NCBI GenBank assembly: GCA_963712715.1 | Contig: CAVQJI010000051.1 | Coordinates: 1-64,000 of the forward strand | Origin: JAFEDN01 sp963712715 | Lineage (GTDB): Bacteria > Pseudomonadota > Gammaproteobacteria > Coxiellales > Coxiellaceae | DNA: 64,000 bases | Direction of reading: 5' to 3' | In this document: piece by piece, positions 1 to 6,892 of the stretch | How positions within the stretch are numbered: the first letter of the stretch is position 1 | How the letters are laid out: each line of letters opens with the position of its first letter | Position numbers and translations under genes: made by a program | The notes under the pieces: generated by a model | Database searches by the model: none | What the model saw: only the letters and a program-made list of their open reading frames with translations | What the model was told of the DNA's origin: nothing

Positions 1-2
1 CT

Positions 3-323
3 TTGAAAAAATTAGCTCAGCCAGCACCGGTTTCACCTGCAAACGATGCTAAAAAAACGCCGCCTCCCTCTATAACGCAAAACAGAGACGCTACCACAAG
101 GCACAGATCAAGAAGATAAAAAGCAGGAGCTATCGTCATCCACAACATCCCTCTTCTTACAGCCCACGCTTGTTTGCGCCTGCGCCGGTTTCATCCGCTG
201 CAAGCGCAAAAGCTATCCGCCTTCAAACAGAAGCTGCAGCAACTGTGCAGTGATCAGGGTTATACCTTTAGCATCAAACGGACACAGGCGGATCAGTTGA
301 TGATACAATTCACTACACACTGA
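3..323 (+). pseudogene. Degraded coding remnant of unknown family
   Basis: Reading codons from position 3 gives a Pro/Ala/Thr-rich stretch that stops near 117. The same frame then stays open to a TGA at 321-323 and encodes a polar C-terminus containing KQKLQQLCSDQGYTF. The two parts look like one protein broken by a frameshift or nonsense change, and the 5' end lies outside the window. I do not recognise the family. A frame that stays open after a stop and reads as a soluble protein is the only support. Confidence 0.3.
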
Positions 324-332
324 ATACCGTGG

Positions 333-653
333 TTGCAACGAAAGGAAAAATCCGAGAGGAGTTTTGTCAACCTCATAGAAATATTCCAGAAATTAATCCA
401 GGATAGTGGTATTCCTGTCAAACCCAATCCATTCAAACCGGATTGGAAACAACGGACATTAACGATTCAGACAGAACCGGCCTTACTCGATCAGATGGCT
501 AATTTAATGCATAGCGCCAGTGTGGTCTACCTGTCGCCGTCAGATGCTCAATCAGGCACAGGATTTTTCCAGTCGCTGAGCACGGAGAGCGGTGCGCCCC
601 GCCCATCGCTCAATGACAACGAGCCACTGGCAGTGGGTTGTGGGATACAGTAG
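333..653 (+). CDS. Hypothetical protein, possibly part of the same decayed gene
   Basis: This is an open frame of 106 codons starting with TTG. It reads as a soluble polar protein with segments such as FQKLIQDSGIPVKPNPF and LTIQTEPALLDQMANLM. It follows the previous remnant within ten bases, so it may be the C-terminal part of the same gene shifted in frame. No good Shine-Dalgarno sequence precedes the start. No family was recognised and its status as a real gene is doubtful. Confidence 0.3.
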   Translation: MQRKEKSERSFVNLIEIFQKLIQDSGIPVKPNPFKPDWKQRTLTIQTEPALLDQMANLMHSASVVYLSPSDAQSGTGFFQSLSTESGAPRPSLNDNEPLAVGCGIQ

Positions 654-711
654 TCGATGGGTTATTGATTCAGGCTGTGAAGTAAATCCCGGTATTCGTA
701 TAAGAGCTGAA

Positions 712-993
712 ATGTTTTATGATTCTCAAAGTTATTTGAGCGAGAATAAAAATATGGGTTCTACATCTTGGAAAGTTTTGCTGATGGAGATGATGGAAGA
801 CCGTGGATATGCCAAAGGGTATACAGATGGCAAAGCCACTGGTCGTGTGACTGGTCGTCAACAAGGGATGGCTATTGCACGCCGACAAATCGCTAAAGAG
901 TTGCTGCATAGGAACAGCCTCCCGGCAGCGATGGTTGCAGAGGCAACAAACCTGCTACTGGCAGCAGTAGAATCTCTGCAGGAAGTGAGTTGA
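712..993 (+). CDS. C-terminal tail of an Rpn/PD-(D/E)XK transposase-like nuclease (remnant)
   Basis: The 93-residue frame contains a glycine-punctuated segment (AKGYTDGKATGRVTGRQQG) followed by an amphipathic helix, ARRQIAKELLHRN. This low-complexity EGxxEG-type tail is typical of the C-terminus of Rpn-family recombination-promoting nucleases and PD-(D/E)XK transposases, which are usually about 300 residues. The catalytic domain is not present upstream in this frame, so this is most likely a surviving 3' end. ATG 712 was chosen because the longer frame from 592 encodes unrelated-looking sequence; ATG 754 is an alternative. Confidence 0.4.
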   Translation: MFYDSQSYLSENKNMGSTSWKVLLMEMMEDRGYAKGYTDGKATGRVTGRQQGMAIARRQIAKELLHRNSLPAAMVAEATNLLLAAVESLQEVS

Positions 994-1256
994 GTATGAT
1001 ATACACGAGAGTTACTGATCGAAAGTCAGTAGGTCTAAATGAAATTAGTAAAATTTGGAGGTGATAAAAGCTCTTTTTCGGAAATGCGGCTCAAAGTTGT
1101 GATCGGAGATTTGCAGGACACAACCAGGACTTACTAGGCTCAACCAGGCTTTTTACTAACGGGCAACCCAATTTGAGTTAAAATTAAACACTAAAAATAC
1201 ACTATTTTTCAGCAAGTTAGCAAACAGTTTGACTTTTCGTTTCATCAAGTTTAGGC

Positions 1257-1297
1257 TTTGTAATCAGCCGGTCGTCTGTTCGATTCAGATCGCCAGC
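1257..1297 (+). tRNA. 3' half of a tRNA-Thr(TGT) gene (probable attachment-site scar)
   Basis: The sequence fits the 3' half of a tRNA exactly. There is a seven-base anticodon loop TTTGTAA (1257-1263, anticodon TGT), five bases of the 3' anticodon stem, a five-base variable loop CGGTC, a T arm (GTCTG, TTCGATT, CAGAT at 1274-1290) and a seven-base 3' acceptor strand CGCCAGC. The bases before 1257 do not pair with the anticodon stem and no D arm exists, so it is not a functional tRNA. No CCA is encoded. A sharp boundary at the anticodon loop is what tyrosine-integrase insertion into a tRNA gene leaves at the distal end of an island. Confidence 0.6.
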
Positions 1298-1406
1298 TTT
1301 TAAAATCAATGACTTAGACGATCTTCCCGTGATCTGAAAATATTTTGCCGGAAATTTGCCGGAATTTTTAGGCGATCTGTGTTTGCCCGGTGTGTGCGGA
1401 GCAGTA

Positions 1407-2423
1407 ATGAAAAAAAAACCTGCCTTATTAATCCACAATAGCACGATGGAGTTTCTGATTTTTACCGGCCAAAGCGGTGAACAGAGTATCGAGGTGCGCC
1501 ATGAAGACGAAACTATCTGGCTAACACAAAAATTGATGGCTACCTTGTTTGATGTCGATGTGCGAACCATCAGTGAGCATCTGAAAAATATTTTTCAAAG
1601 TGGTGAATTACAGGAAAATTCAGTTATCCGGAAATTCCGGAATACTGCCGCCGACGGGAAGGTCTATCAAACTCAATTTTATAATCTCGATGCCATTATA
1701 TCGGTGGGTTACCGAGTTAATTCGGTGCGAGCTACTCAATTCCGTCAGTGGGCAACGCAAGTGTTACGAGAATTTGCAATCAAGGGATACGTACTAGATA
1801 AAAACCGGATGGAAAATGGCGCATTCCTTAGTGAAGATTATTTTGAACATCTCCTGGAAGAAATTCGTGAGATTCGGCTTAGTGAACGACGTTTTTATCA
1901 GAAAATTACCGATATCTATGGTACTAGTGTAGATTACAATAAAGACTCCCCGATTACCTGCGATTTTTTTGCCAAAGTACAGAATAAGCTACATTTCGCC
2001 ATTCACGGTCATACCGCCGCGGAACTTATCATCAAGCGAGCCGACAATACTAAGCAACATATGGGGCTAACCTCATGGAAAAATAGCCCTGATGGTAAAA
2101 TTCTTAAAGCCGATGTTTCTGTTGCTAAAAATTACCTGACAAAAGATGAGCTTGAATCGCTTGGCCGCATTGTTAACACCTATTTAGATTTAGCGGAAGA
2201 ACGTGCTAGAAGAAAAATTCCCACGACCATGGAGGATTGGGCAAAGCGGTTGGATAAGTTTTTGGAATTTGCCGATAGAGATATTCTGCAAAGCAGCGGA
2301 AAAGTGACAGCCGCCATAGCCAAAGATTTTGCTGAAAGTGAGTTCGAGAAATTTCGTATTGTCCAGGACCGCCTATTTGAGGGTGACTTTGATAGAGTGT
2401 TAAAAGAACTTGAATTAACTTGA
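1407..2423 (+). CDS. rhuM: RhuM family virulence protein
   Basis: This is a 338-residue protein of the virulence RhuM family, first described in Salmonella pathogenicity islands and common beside mobile DNA; its biochemical role is not settled. The N-terminal half carries the family's features: IWLTQKLMATLFDVDVRTIS (a helix-turn-helix-like segment), VIRKFRNTAADGK, and QFYNLDAIISVGYRVNS followed by FRQWATQVLREF. The C-terminal half is helical and charged. ATG 1407 is chosen because GGAG sits five bases upstream; an upstream ATG at 1356 would add 17 residues unlike the family. It lies just downstream of the tRNA scar. Confidence 0.85.
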   Translation: MKKKPALLIHNSTMEFLIFTGQSGEQSIEVRHEDETIWLTQKLMATLFDVDVRTISEHLKNIFQSGELQENSVIRKFRNTAADGKVYQTQFYNLDAIISVGYRVNSVRATQFRQWATQVLREFAIKGYVLDKNRMENGAFLSEDYFEHLLEEIREIRLSERRFYQKITDIYGTSVDYNKDSPITCDFFAKVQNKLHFAIHGHTAAELIIKRADNTKQHMGLTSWKNSPDGKILKADVSVAKNYLTKDELESLGRIVNTYLDLAEERARRKIPTTMEDWAKRLDKFLEFADRDILQSSGKVTAAIAKDFAESEFEKFRIVQDRLFEGDFDRVLKELELT

Positions 2424-2435
2424 CCCTGATGAATA

Positions 2436-2552
2436 GGATAAAAGTGTCAAGGATAAAAGTGTCAGGCTTGCAAATTTGTCAATTTAAAAGTTTCTTCTCC
2501 ATTTGATTAAAAATTTGCAAGCCTGACACTCTTATCCGTGACACTCTTATCC
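2436..2552. repeat. Long palindromic repeat, 42-nt arms
   Basis: Arms at 2436-2477 and 2511-2552 are reverse complements over 42 bases with three mismatches, separated by 33 bases. Each arm carries two copies of a GGATAA-aGTGTCA unit, the inner one ending in AGTGTCAGGCTTGCAAATTT. A related palindrome lies at 3290-3347 and a lone half-site (AAAAGTGTCAGGCTT) near 6026-6040. The element sits directly against a truncated SDR gene. It is best explained as a dispersed REP/MITE-like repeat; it could also terminate rhuM transcription. Confidence 0.75.
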
Positions 2553-2558
2553 GTAGAC

Positions 2559-2693
2559 AAAGTCCCGTTGAAGCGATTAGGGGTTGGAGAAGATGTTGCA
2601 GGCTTGGCATGTTTTCTAGCTATGCCAGCTTCTTCATATATTAATGGCCAATGTATTATCGTAGATGGTGGATTTTCTATTTATGGCTTTTAG
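2559..2693 (+). pseudogene. 3' remnant of a short-chain dehydrogenase/reductase gene
   Basis: The 44 codons before the TAG at 2691 read as the C-terminus of a classical SDR oxidoreductase: VPLKRLGVGEDVAGLACFL, then SSYINGQCIIVDGGFS. The P-x-x-R-x-G and G-x-x-x-x-x-D-G-G motifs match the family's end. The Rossmann and catalytic YxxxK parts are missing, since sequence upstream of 2559 is the palindromic repeat. The repeat boundary marks the point of truncation. Confidence 0.75.
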
Positions 2694-2725
2694 AAAATTT
2701 AATAACTAAATTTAGAGAAATAATT

Positions 2726-3262
2726 ATGAGTATATTAGTAGATTCAAAAGGCAGCGTTTTTGCAAGAGAGGATTTAGTCAATCAAAAGCTTTCTCCGGTT
2801 CAAGTTGGAAATTTTATAATTTCACATGAAGCAAAACAATTTATTATAGCTGAATTAGATGAAGATAATGTTAATCAATTATTTCAATTTATTCCTGATA
2901 ATATGCGTTCACTTTGCGAAGAAAGAAATTTAATTCAAACTAAAGCATCCGTTTTTAAACAACAAGCAGAAGAAACATCTCAGTCAAGATCTGAAGCTAG
3001 TCAAATACCTCATATTAACTCGGGTGATGAACTGCATTTCTTTTTTGATGGAAGTTATATTATTTATTTCAATATTAATGAAGAACACTTTTCATTAATT
3101 GTTCAAGCGGGCGATTGGCTTTTTATACCAGCGAATGTTGAACATTGGATTAAAGGAACTGAAGATCACTATTTAGTGATTGTTAGCTATCACTGCGAGC
3201 CATTTGAAATATTTCATACTAAAGTAAAATATACTGATACAAAGAGCCAGGCTTTCATTTGA
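2726..3262 (+). CDS. Acireductone-dioxygenase-like cupin with a changed metal site
   Basis: This 178-residue protein ends in a cupin fold resembling acireductone dioxygenase (ARD) of the methionine salvage pathway. The first cupin motif reads PHINSGDELHFFFDG and the second DWLFIPANVEHWIKG. ARD uses HxHx(4)E plus a later His to bind Fe or Ni. Here the aligned residues are His96, Asn98, Glu102 and His140, so the second ligand is Asn. The N-terminal 90 residues are unlike canonical ARD and contain a polar linker. ATG 2726 is chosen over upstream codons because it begins a plausible soluble N-terminus. No salvage genes are nearby, so the substrate is unknown. Confidence 0.55.
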   Translation: MSILVDSKGSVFAREDLVNQKLSPVQVGNFIISHEAKQFIIAELDEDNVNQLFQFIPDNMRSLCEERNLIQTKASVFKQQAEETSQSRSEASQIPHINSGDELHFFFDGSYIIYFNINEEHFSLIVQAGDWLFIPANVEHWIKGTEDHYLVIVSYHCEPFEIFHTKVKYTDTKSQAFI

Positions 3263-3289
3263 TGTATATGTGATCAAGCTATCCATCAT

Positions 3290-3347
3290 CGGTGTCAGCC
3301 TTGCCAATTTGTCAATTAGAAATGACGAATTGGCAAGGCTGACACCG
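3290..3347. repeat. Palindromic repeat, 25-nt arms
   Basis: Arms 3290-3314 and 3323-3347 are reverse complements with one mismatch around an eight-base loop. The arm begins CGGTGTCAGCCTTGCCAATT, which is the same design as the 2436-2552 element (GTGTCAGnCTTGCnAATTT). It follows the cupin gene by 27 bases and lies directly before a truncated acetyltransferase remnant. It may act as a terminator for the cupin gene. Confidence 0.75.
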
Positions 3348-3364
3348 AATATAATTATTTACGG

Positions 3365-3508
3365 GTTTATTTTTCTGCGCTTGAAGAACGTGCTCAGAGA
3401 ATCTACGAGCAGCGTGGCTTTATTCCATTTCAAGAAACAGCCTATAATCCTTTTCAAAAAGAAGTCGTCATTTATTTACAGCCCGATTTAAAAACTTCTG
3501 CAAAATAG
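3365..3508 (+). pseudogene. 3' remnant of a GNAT acetyltransferase
   Basis: The frame ending at TAG 3506 encodes 47 residues including ALEERAQRIYEQRGFIPFQE. This is the typical final helix and strand of a GNAT N-acetyltransferase (A-x-x-hYEQxGF). The acetyl-CoA-binding motif A region is missing and is replaced upstream by the palindromic repeat. Its last 41 bases overlap the 3' end of the convergent LysR gene. Confidence 0.65.
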
Positions 3509-4385
3509 TTTCTATCACTTCAGCCGCTTTTTCATATTCATGACGTCGATAAATTAAATGCCAAGTACTATACACTTGCGGTTCCGAAAGATTAAATCTC
3601 TGTATATGGTATAAATCCGATTTGAATTTTTCCAAAAGTAATGGAATACCAATGCTCCAACAAGGTAAGCTGTTAACCAATAATAATGCGTTTTTTGCAG
3701 AATCTACTTTTATTTTGCCGGTAGGCATCAGATTTAAACGATAAAAATATTGTTTTAAGGCTATGCCTAAAGTTAAGCTGGCCATAAATTCTATGTAATT
3801 CACTTTGCGAGCAATCAGCTCTTGCAATTCGTGATGTTTTTTAAATTTGTATTTGAGCTTGTTATTATAAATTCCAACAACCGGCTCTTGATAAATTAAT
3901 CTGCTCTGCAAGTCGGGATAGTTTTCTCCGGATTTAGAAGTAATAATAATATCTAAATCTCGATTCAGCAGTTTTTCAAACAGGGTCGAAGATTTGCTAG
4001 ATTCTATCGTCAAATGCTCGGCTATCTGAGATAACTGGCCTCCAATAGCTTCTAAAGCCAAATCCGCTAATAATTCTGAAATACCGATTTTCAAATCGGC
4101 AATGAATTCATATTGTTTATTGAGCAGCAGTTGCCCTGTGGTATTTAACTCCGCCAAATGCTGGATCCCACGTTGCTTGAGTAGTCTACCGGCCTGGGTT
4201 AACACCATAGGCCGCACTTCTCTGTCCACTAGCATGGTTTTAAACTGTTTTTCCAGTAAAGCAATATGATGGGAAACCGCCGGTTGCGTCAGGCGCAAAA
4301 TTTCGGCGGTTTTGGACATATTCAAATAATCGCAAAAAGTGACAAACACTTTGAGTGATTTTAGATCAATAAATTCATTACTCAT
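3468..4385 (-). CDS. LysR family transcriptional regulator
   Basis: This is a 305-residue LysR-type regulator, the usual length. The N-terminal winged helix-turn-helix covers about residues 5-65 (LKSLKVFVTFCDYLNMSKTA, then LTQPAVSHHIALLEKQF). The effector-binding domain follows. It is divergently transcribed from the isochorismatase-like/EamA pair, and the 112-bp gap contains a perfect palindrome immediately upstream of its start, so control of that operon and of itself is the natural inference. The inducer is unknown. Confidence 0.9.
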   Translation of the reverse strand: MSNEFIDLKSLKVFVTFCDYLNMSKTAEILRLTQPAVSHHIALLEKQFKTMLVDREVRPMVLTQAGRLLKQRGIQHLAELNTTGQLLLNKQYEFIADLKIGISELLADLALEAIGGQLSQIAEHLTIESSKSSTLFEKLLNRDLDIIITSKSGENYPDLQSRLIYQEPVVGIYNNKLKYKFKKHHELQELIARKVNYIEFMASLTLGIALKQYFYRLNLMPTGKIKVDSAKNALLLVNSLPCWSIGIPLLLEKFKSDLYHIQRFNLSEPQVYSTWHLIYRRHEYEKAAEVIETILQKFLNRAVNK

Positions 4386-4393
4386 AAATGTCG

Positions 4394-4420
4394 TATACTA
4401 TAAATGATATTTATAGTATA
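4394..4420. promoter_or_regulatory. Perfect 12-bp-arm palindrome, likely LysR operator
   Basis: TATACTATAAAT (4394-4405) and its exact reverse complement (4409-4420) flank a three-base spacer. It lies nine bases upstream of the LysR start codon and 78 bases before the isochorismatase-like start, in the shared divergent promoter region. LysR proteins bind AT-rich dyads containing T-N11-A, which this contains. A related TATACTATTTTT half lies just before the Shine-Dalgarno of the downstream operon. Confidence 0.65.
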
Positions 4421-4497
4421 GCCAAATATTCGCTATAGTTCTGGCATAAATCGCCAATATATATAAAATATTCTTATACTATTTTTGGAGAATTTAA

Positions 4498-5070
4498 ATG
4501 TTAAATGCAAATACCGCTTTAATTGTTCTTGATTTAGAAAATGACCTCATTCATCCCGAGGGCAAGCTCCCCCTTAATGCCAAAATGGTGGTTGAAAACA
4601 GAGTCATTGCCAAAGCCAACGCGGCGATTCAGCAGGCACGTCAACACAATGCTTTGGTCATTTTTGTCCGTGTTGGGTTTTCTCAAGACTATGTGGAATG
4701 TCCTACCACTTCTCCGCTGTTTTCGTATGTGCAGAAAACGCAAGCTCTGCAGCTCAACAGTTGGGGTACGGAGTTTGATAAAAATCTGAATGTGAAAGAA
4801 AACGATGTCATTATCACCAAACATCGAATAAGCACTTTTTATGCAACAAAGCTGCAGGCTATATTATCAGCTAGACAAATACAGCAAGTTCTCTTGTGTG
4901 GCGTCTCCACAGACTTTGCTGTTCAAACTACTGCCCGCGAAGCCCATGACCGGGATTATCGGGTGAGTATTGTGCAGGATGCCTGTGCGGCTAATTCTAT
5001 TGAAGAACACCGTAATACTCTTCAATTACTCGCGAAATTTTGCACAATGGTGGATAGTAATAATTTATGA
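4498..5070 (+). CDS. Isochorismatase-like hydrolase lacking the nucleophilic cysteine
   Basis: This is a 190-residue isochorismatase-superfamily protein. The core begins ALIVLDLENDLIHPEG (acidic residue of the triad near 12-16), the conserved Lys is in VIITKHRIST (about 108), and the third motif is LLCGVSTDFAVQTTAREAH. Amidohydrolases of this superfamily have Cys in the TDxCV position; here residue 141 is Ala. True isochorismatases also lack that Cys, so ether hydrolysis or a non-catalytic role is possible. GGAG precedes the ATG. It overlaps the EamA gene by ATGA, indicating one operon. Confidence 0.8.
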   Translation: MLNANTALIVLDLENDLIHPEGKLPLNAKMVVENRVIAKANAAIQQARQHNALVIFVRVGFSQDYVECPTTSPLFSYVQKTQALQLNSWGTEFDKNLNVKENDVIITKHRISTFYATKLQAILSARQIQQVLLCGVSTDFAVQTTAREAHDRDYRVSIVQDACAANSIEEHRNTLQLLAKFCTMVDSNNL

Positions 5071-5960
5071 ATAATGTTGAAACTGTCATTACTCATCCTC
5101 ATCGGCAACATATGGGTCTTGGAGCGTTGTTTGCCATTATTTCTGCTTTCTCTTTTGCAGTGATGAGTGTCTTTGTGAAAAAAATAGGAACTGATTTACC
5201 GACATCGATTCCTATTTTTTTTCGATTCGCGATCAGTTTTATTTTATTGTTGCCCTGGGTGTTACGCAGCTCTTCTTTTCAATTTAAAGTACGTCATCCT
5301 TGGCGTTATGTCACGCGAATTTTATCGGCATTGCTGGCTTTGTTTTTAATGTTTTATGCTTTGAGATTTATCCCACTGGTTAACGCATTATTACTTAACA
5401 ATACTGCACCATTATTCGTTCCCATCATCGCTTATTTTTTAACGGGAGCCAAAACACCTTATAAAGCAGGATTAGGTATTTTGATTGGGTTCGTTGGTAT
5501 TGCGCTTATTTTGAGGCCTAATCATCAAATTTTTTCTATTGCCTCTTGTATTGCTTTAGTTTCCGGCATTTTGGCTGCGCTAGCCATCGTCGAAATGCGT
5601 ATAGTTAGTAAAACCAGTAGTGTAACCCAAATGCTATTTTATTATTTCTTAGTGAGTACAATAGTCAGTGGTGTCGTTGCCACCTGTCAATGGGAGACTC
5701 CAACGCCACAGATCTGGTTATTACTCATTGGTGTTGGCATCTTCGGGACCATTTACCAAGTCTTTGCTACATTAGCCTATGTGACTGCCCCCGTAAGACT
5801 CATGTCCCCTTTGATGTTTTTTATTGTGATTTTTGGCGGGGTATTCGACTGGGCGTTATGGAATCATGTCCCTGACATGCTAACAATCCTCGGCGCGGTA
5901 GTGATTATTGCCGGATCCATTTTGACTATTTGTTTCGGGAAAAATTTAATCAAGAAATAA
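5067..5960 (+). CDS. EamA/DMT family transporter
   Basis: This is a 297-residue inner-membrane protein with about ten hydrophobic segments in two EamA repeats, characteristic of drug/metabolite transporters. The first repeat starts GALFAIISAFSFAVMSVFVK. The second includes FGTIYQVFATLAYVTAPVRL and a final helix before ICFGKNLIKK. The start codon overlaps the upstream stop by four bases, so the two proteins are translationally coupled. Export of a metabolite processed by the neighbouring hydrolase is an inference. Substrate cannot be predicted. Confidence 0.9.
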   Translation: MNNVETVITHPHRQHMGLGALFAIISAFSFAVMSVFVKKIGTDLPTSIPIFFRFAISFILLLPWVLRSSSFQFKVRHPWRYVTRILSALLALFLMFYALRFIPLVNALLLNNTAPLFVPIIAYFLTGAKTPYKAGLGILIGFVGIALILRPNHQIFSIASCIALVSGILAALAIVEMRIVSKTSSVTQMLFYYFLVSTIVSGVVATCQWETPTPQIWLLLIGVGIFGTIYQVFATLAYVTAPVRLMSPLMFFIVIFGGVFDWALWNHVPDMLTILGAVVIIAGSILTICFGKNLIKK

Positions 5961-6379
5961 AGTTAACTTGCTCGATAGGTTCTATAAAAATTATAAGAAT
6001 GTGATAAACTATCGTTCTACAAATAAAAGTGTCAGGCTTCAATGGCACTTACATTAGAATTGGCCCGACGGTCTCAAAAACCCGTGCCGGAATTTTGCCG
6101 GGTCTTTCCCAATTCAGGGGGCATTTCATCAAGCACATAATACTTTAACTCTAATTCTGTAATTTTCAAAATTACGGAAGCCATAGGCACACCTTTGAAT
6201 CAGTTTCATCTTGCGATGAAAGCCTTCAGTGATGCCATTGTTTGGGTCTTCCCGAAATCCGGGGGCGCATTTAACCGCCACAAAGTACTTTAACTCTAAT
6301 TCTATTCGATACATCTTTCTTTATATGCTATATTATAAAAGATCTGAATGTTGGGGTCTTCGGGTCTTTAGGGAGTTTT
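5961..6379. other. Gene-free stretch with repeat half-site and IS debris
   Basis: No intact gene is present. A half-copy of the dispersed repeat (AAAAGTGTCAGGCTT) lies near 6026-6040. A GTGCCGGAATTTTGCCGGG motif follows near 6089; related GCCGGAA...GCCGGAA pairs occur near 1346-1365 and 16900-16915. The rest is ISL3-type transposase debris, described separately. The cupin gene's Shine-Dalgarno (GGGAG) is at the right end. Confidence 0.6.
6129..6314 (-). pseudogene. ISL3-family transposase C-terminal remnant, end duplicated
   Basis: The minus strand encodes NNGITEGFHRKMKLIQRCAY followed by GFRNFENYRIRVKVLC and a stop. This is the hallmark C-terminus of ISL3/IS204/IS1001-type DDE transposases. 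A second copy of the last ten residues (NRIRVKVLCGG and stop) can be read in another frame at about 6268-6310, immediately upstream. The two copies share the direct repeat TACTTTAACTCTAATTCT. Two overlapping insertions or a local duplication followed by loss of the rest would explain this. No functional transposase remains. Confidence 0.7.
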
Positions 6380-6808
6380 ATGCAAAAATATCTACTCAGA
6401 AAAATAACTATTTTATTTATTTCGGTAGTGGCATTCTTAACCTGTTCAGGAGTATTTGCCAATACTAGTCATATTGATGAAAAGAATGGATTTGTCGCCG
6501 AACAAGTATTTAAGCAAGCTCGATCCAATAATAATTGGAAATCTGCTTTTTTAACCGGCAAGCATGCCCAAATAGTATTCATGAGTGTTTCACCGTCTAC
6601 TAATCCAAAAAATGAAATTGGTATGGAAGTGCATCCATTTGACCAGGTCATTCTAGTTGTAGAAGGCACTGGGAAAGCAATACTCTCAGGTAAAACTTGG
6701 ATGATCAATGCCGGTGATATGGTTTTTATCCCTCAAGGCGTCGCTCATAATATTATTAATTTAAGCCAAAATAATGCTCCAATGAAGATAATAAGTTTTT
6801 ACTTCTAG
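6380..6808 (+). CDS. Exported single-domain cupin protein
   Basis: This 142-residue protein has a signal peptide (positive start KYLLRK, hydrophobic core to about residue 24, cleavage near VFA-N). A cupin domain follows. Motif 1 reads GMEVHPFDQVILVVEGTG and motif 2 reads GDMVFIPQGVAHNIINLS. The usual second His of motif 1 is replaced by Phe, while His, Gln and the motif 2 His remain, so metal binding may be altered. It is probably periplasmic. The nearest neighbours run in the opposite direction or are debris, so it appears monocistronic. The substrate is unknown. Confidence 0.8.
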   Translation: MQKYLLRKITILFISVVAFLTCSGVFANTSHIDEKNGFVAEQVFKQARSNNNWKSAFLTGKHAQIVFMSVSPSTNPKNEIGMEVHPFDQVILVVEGTGKAILSGKTWMINAGDMVFIPQGVAHNIINLSQNNAPMKIISFYF

Positions 6809-6892
6809 TCAGGATATTCCTATCAAAGCGGTATATCCTACAAAAAACGATGAGAAAAAATAGCGCAGCAACACTCAGAAACTACTTTAGTT

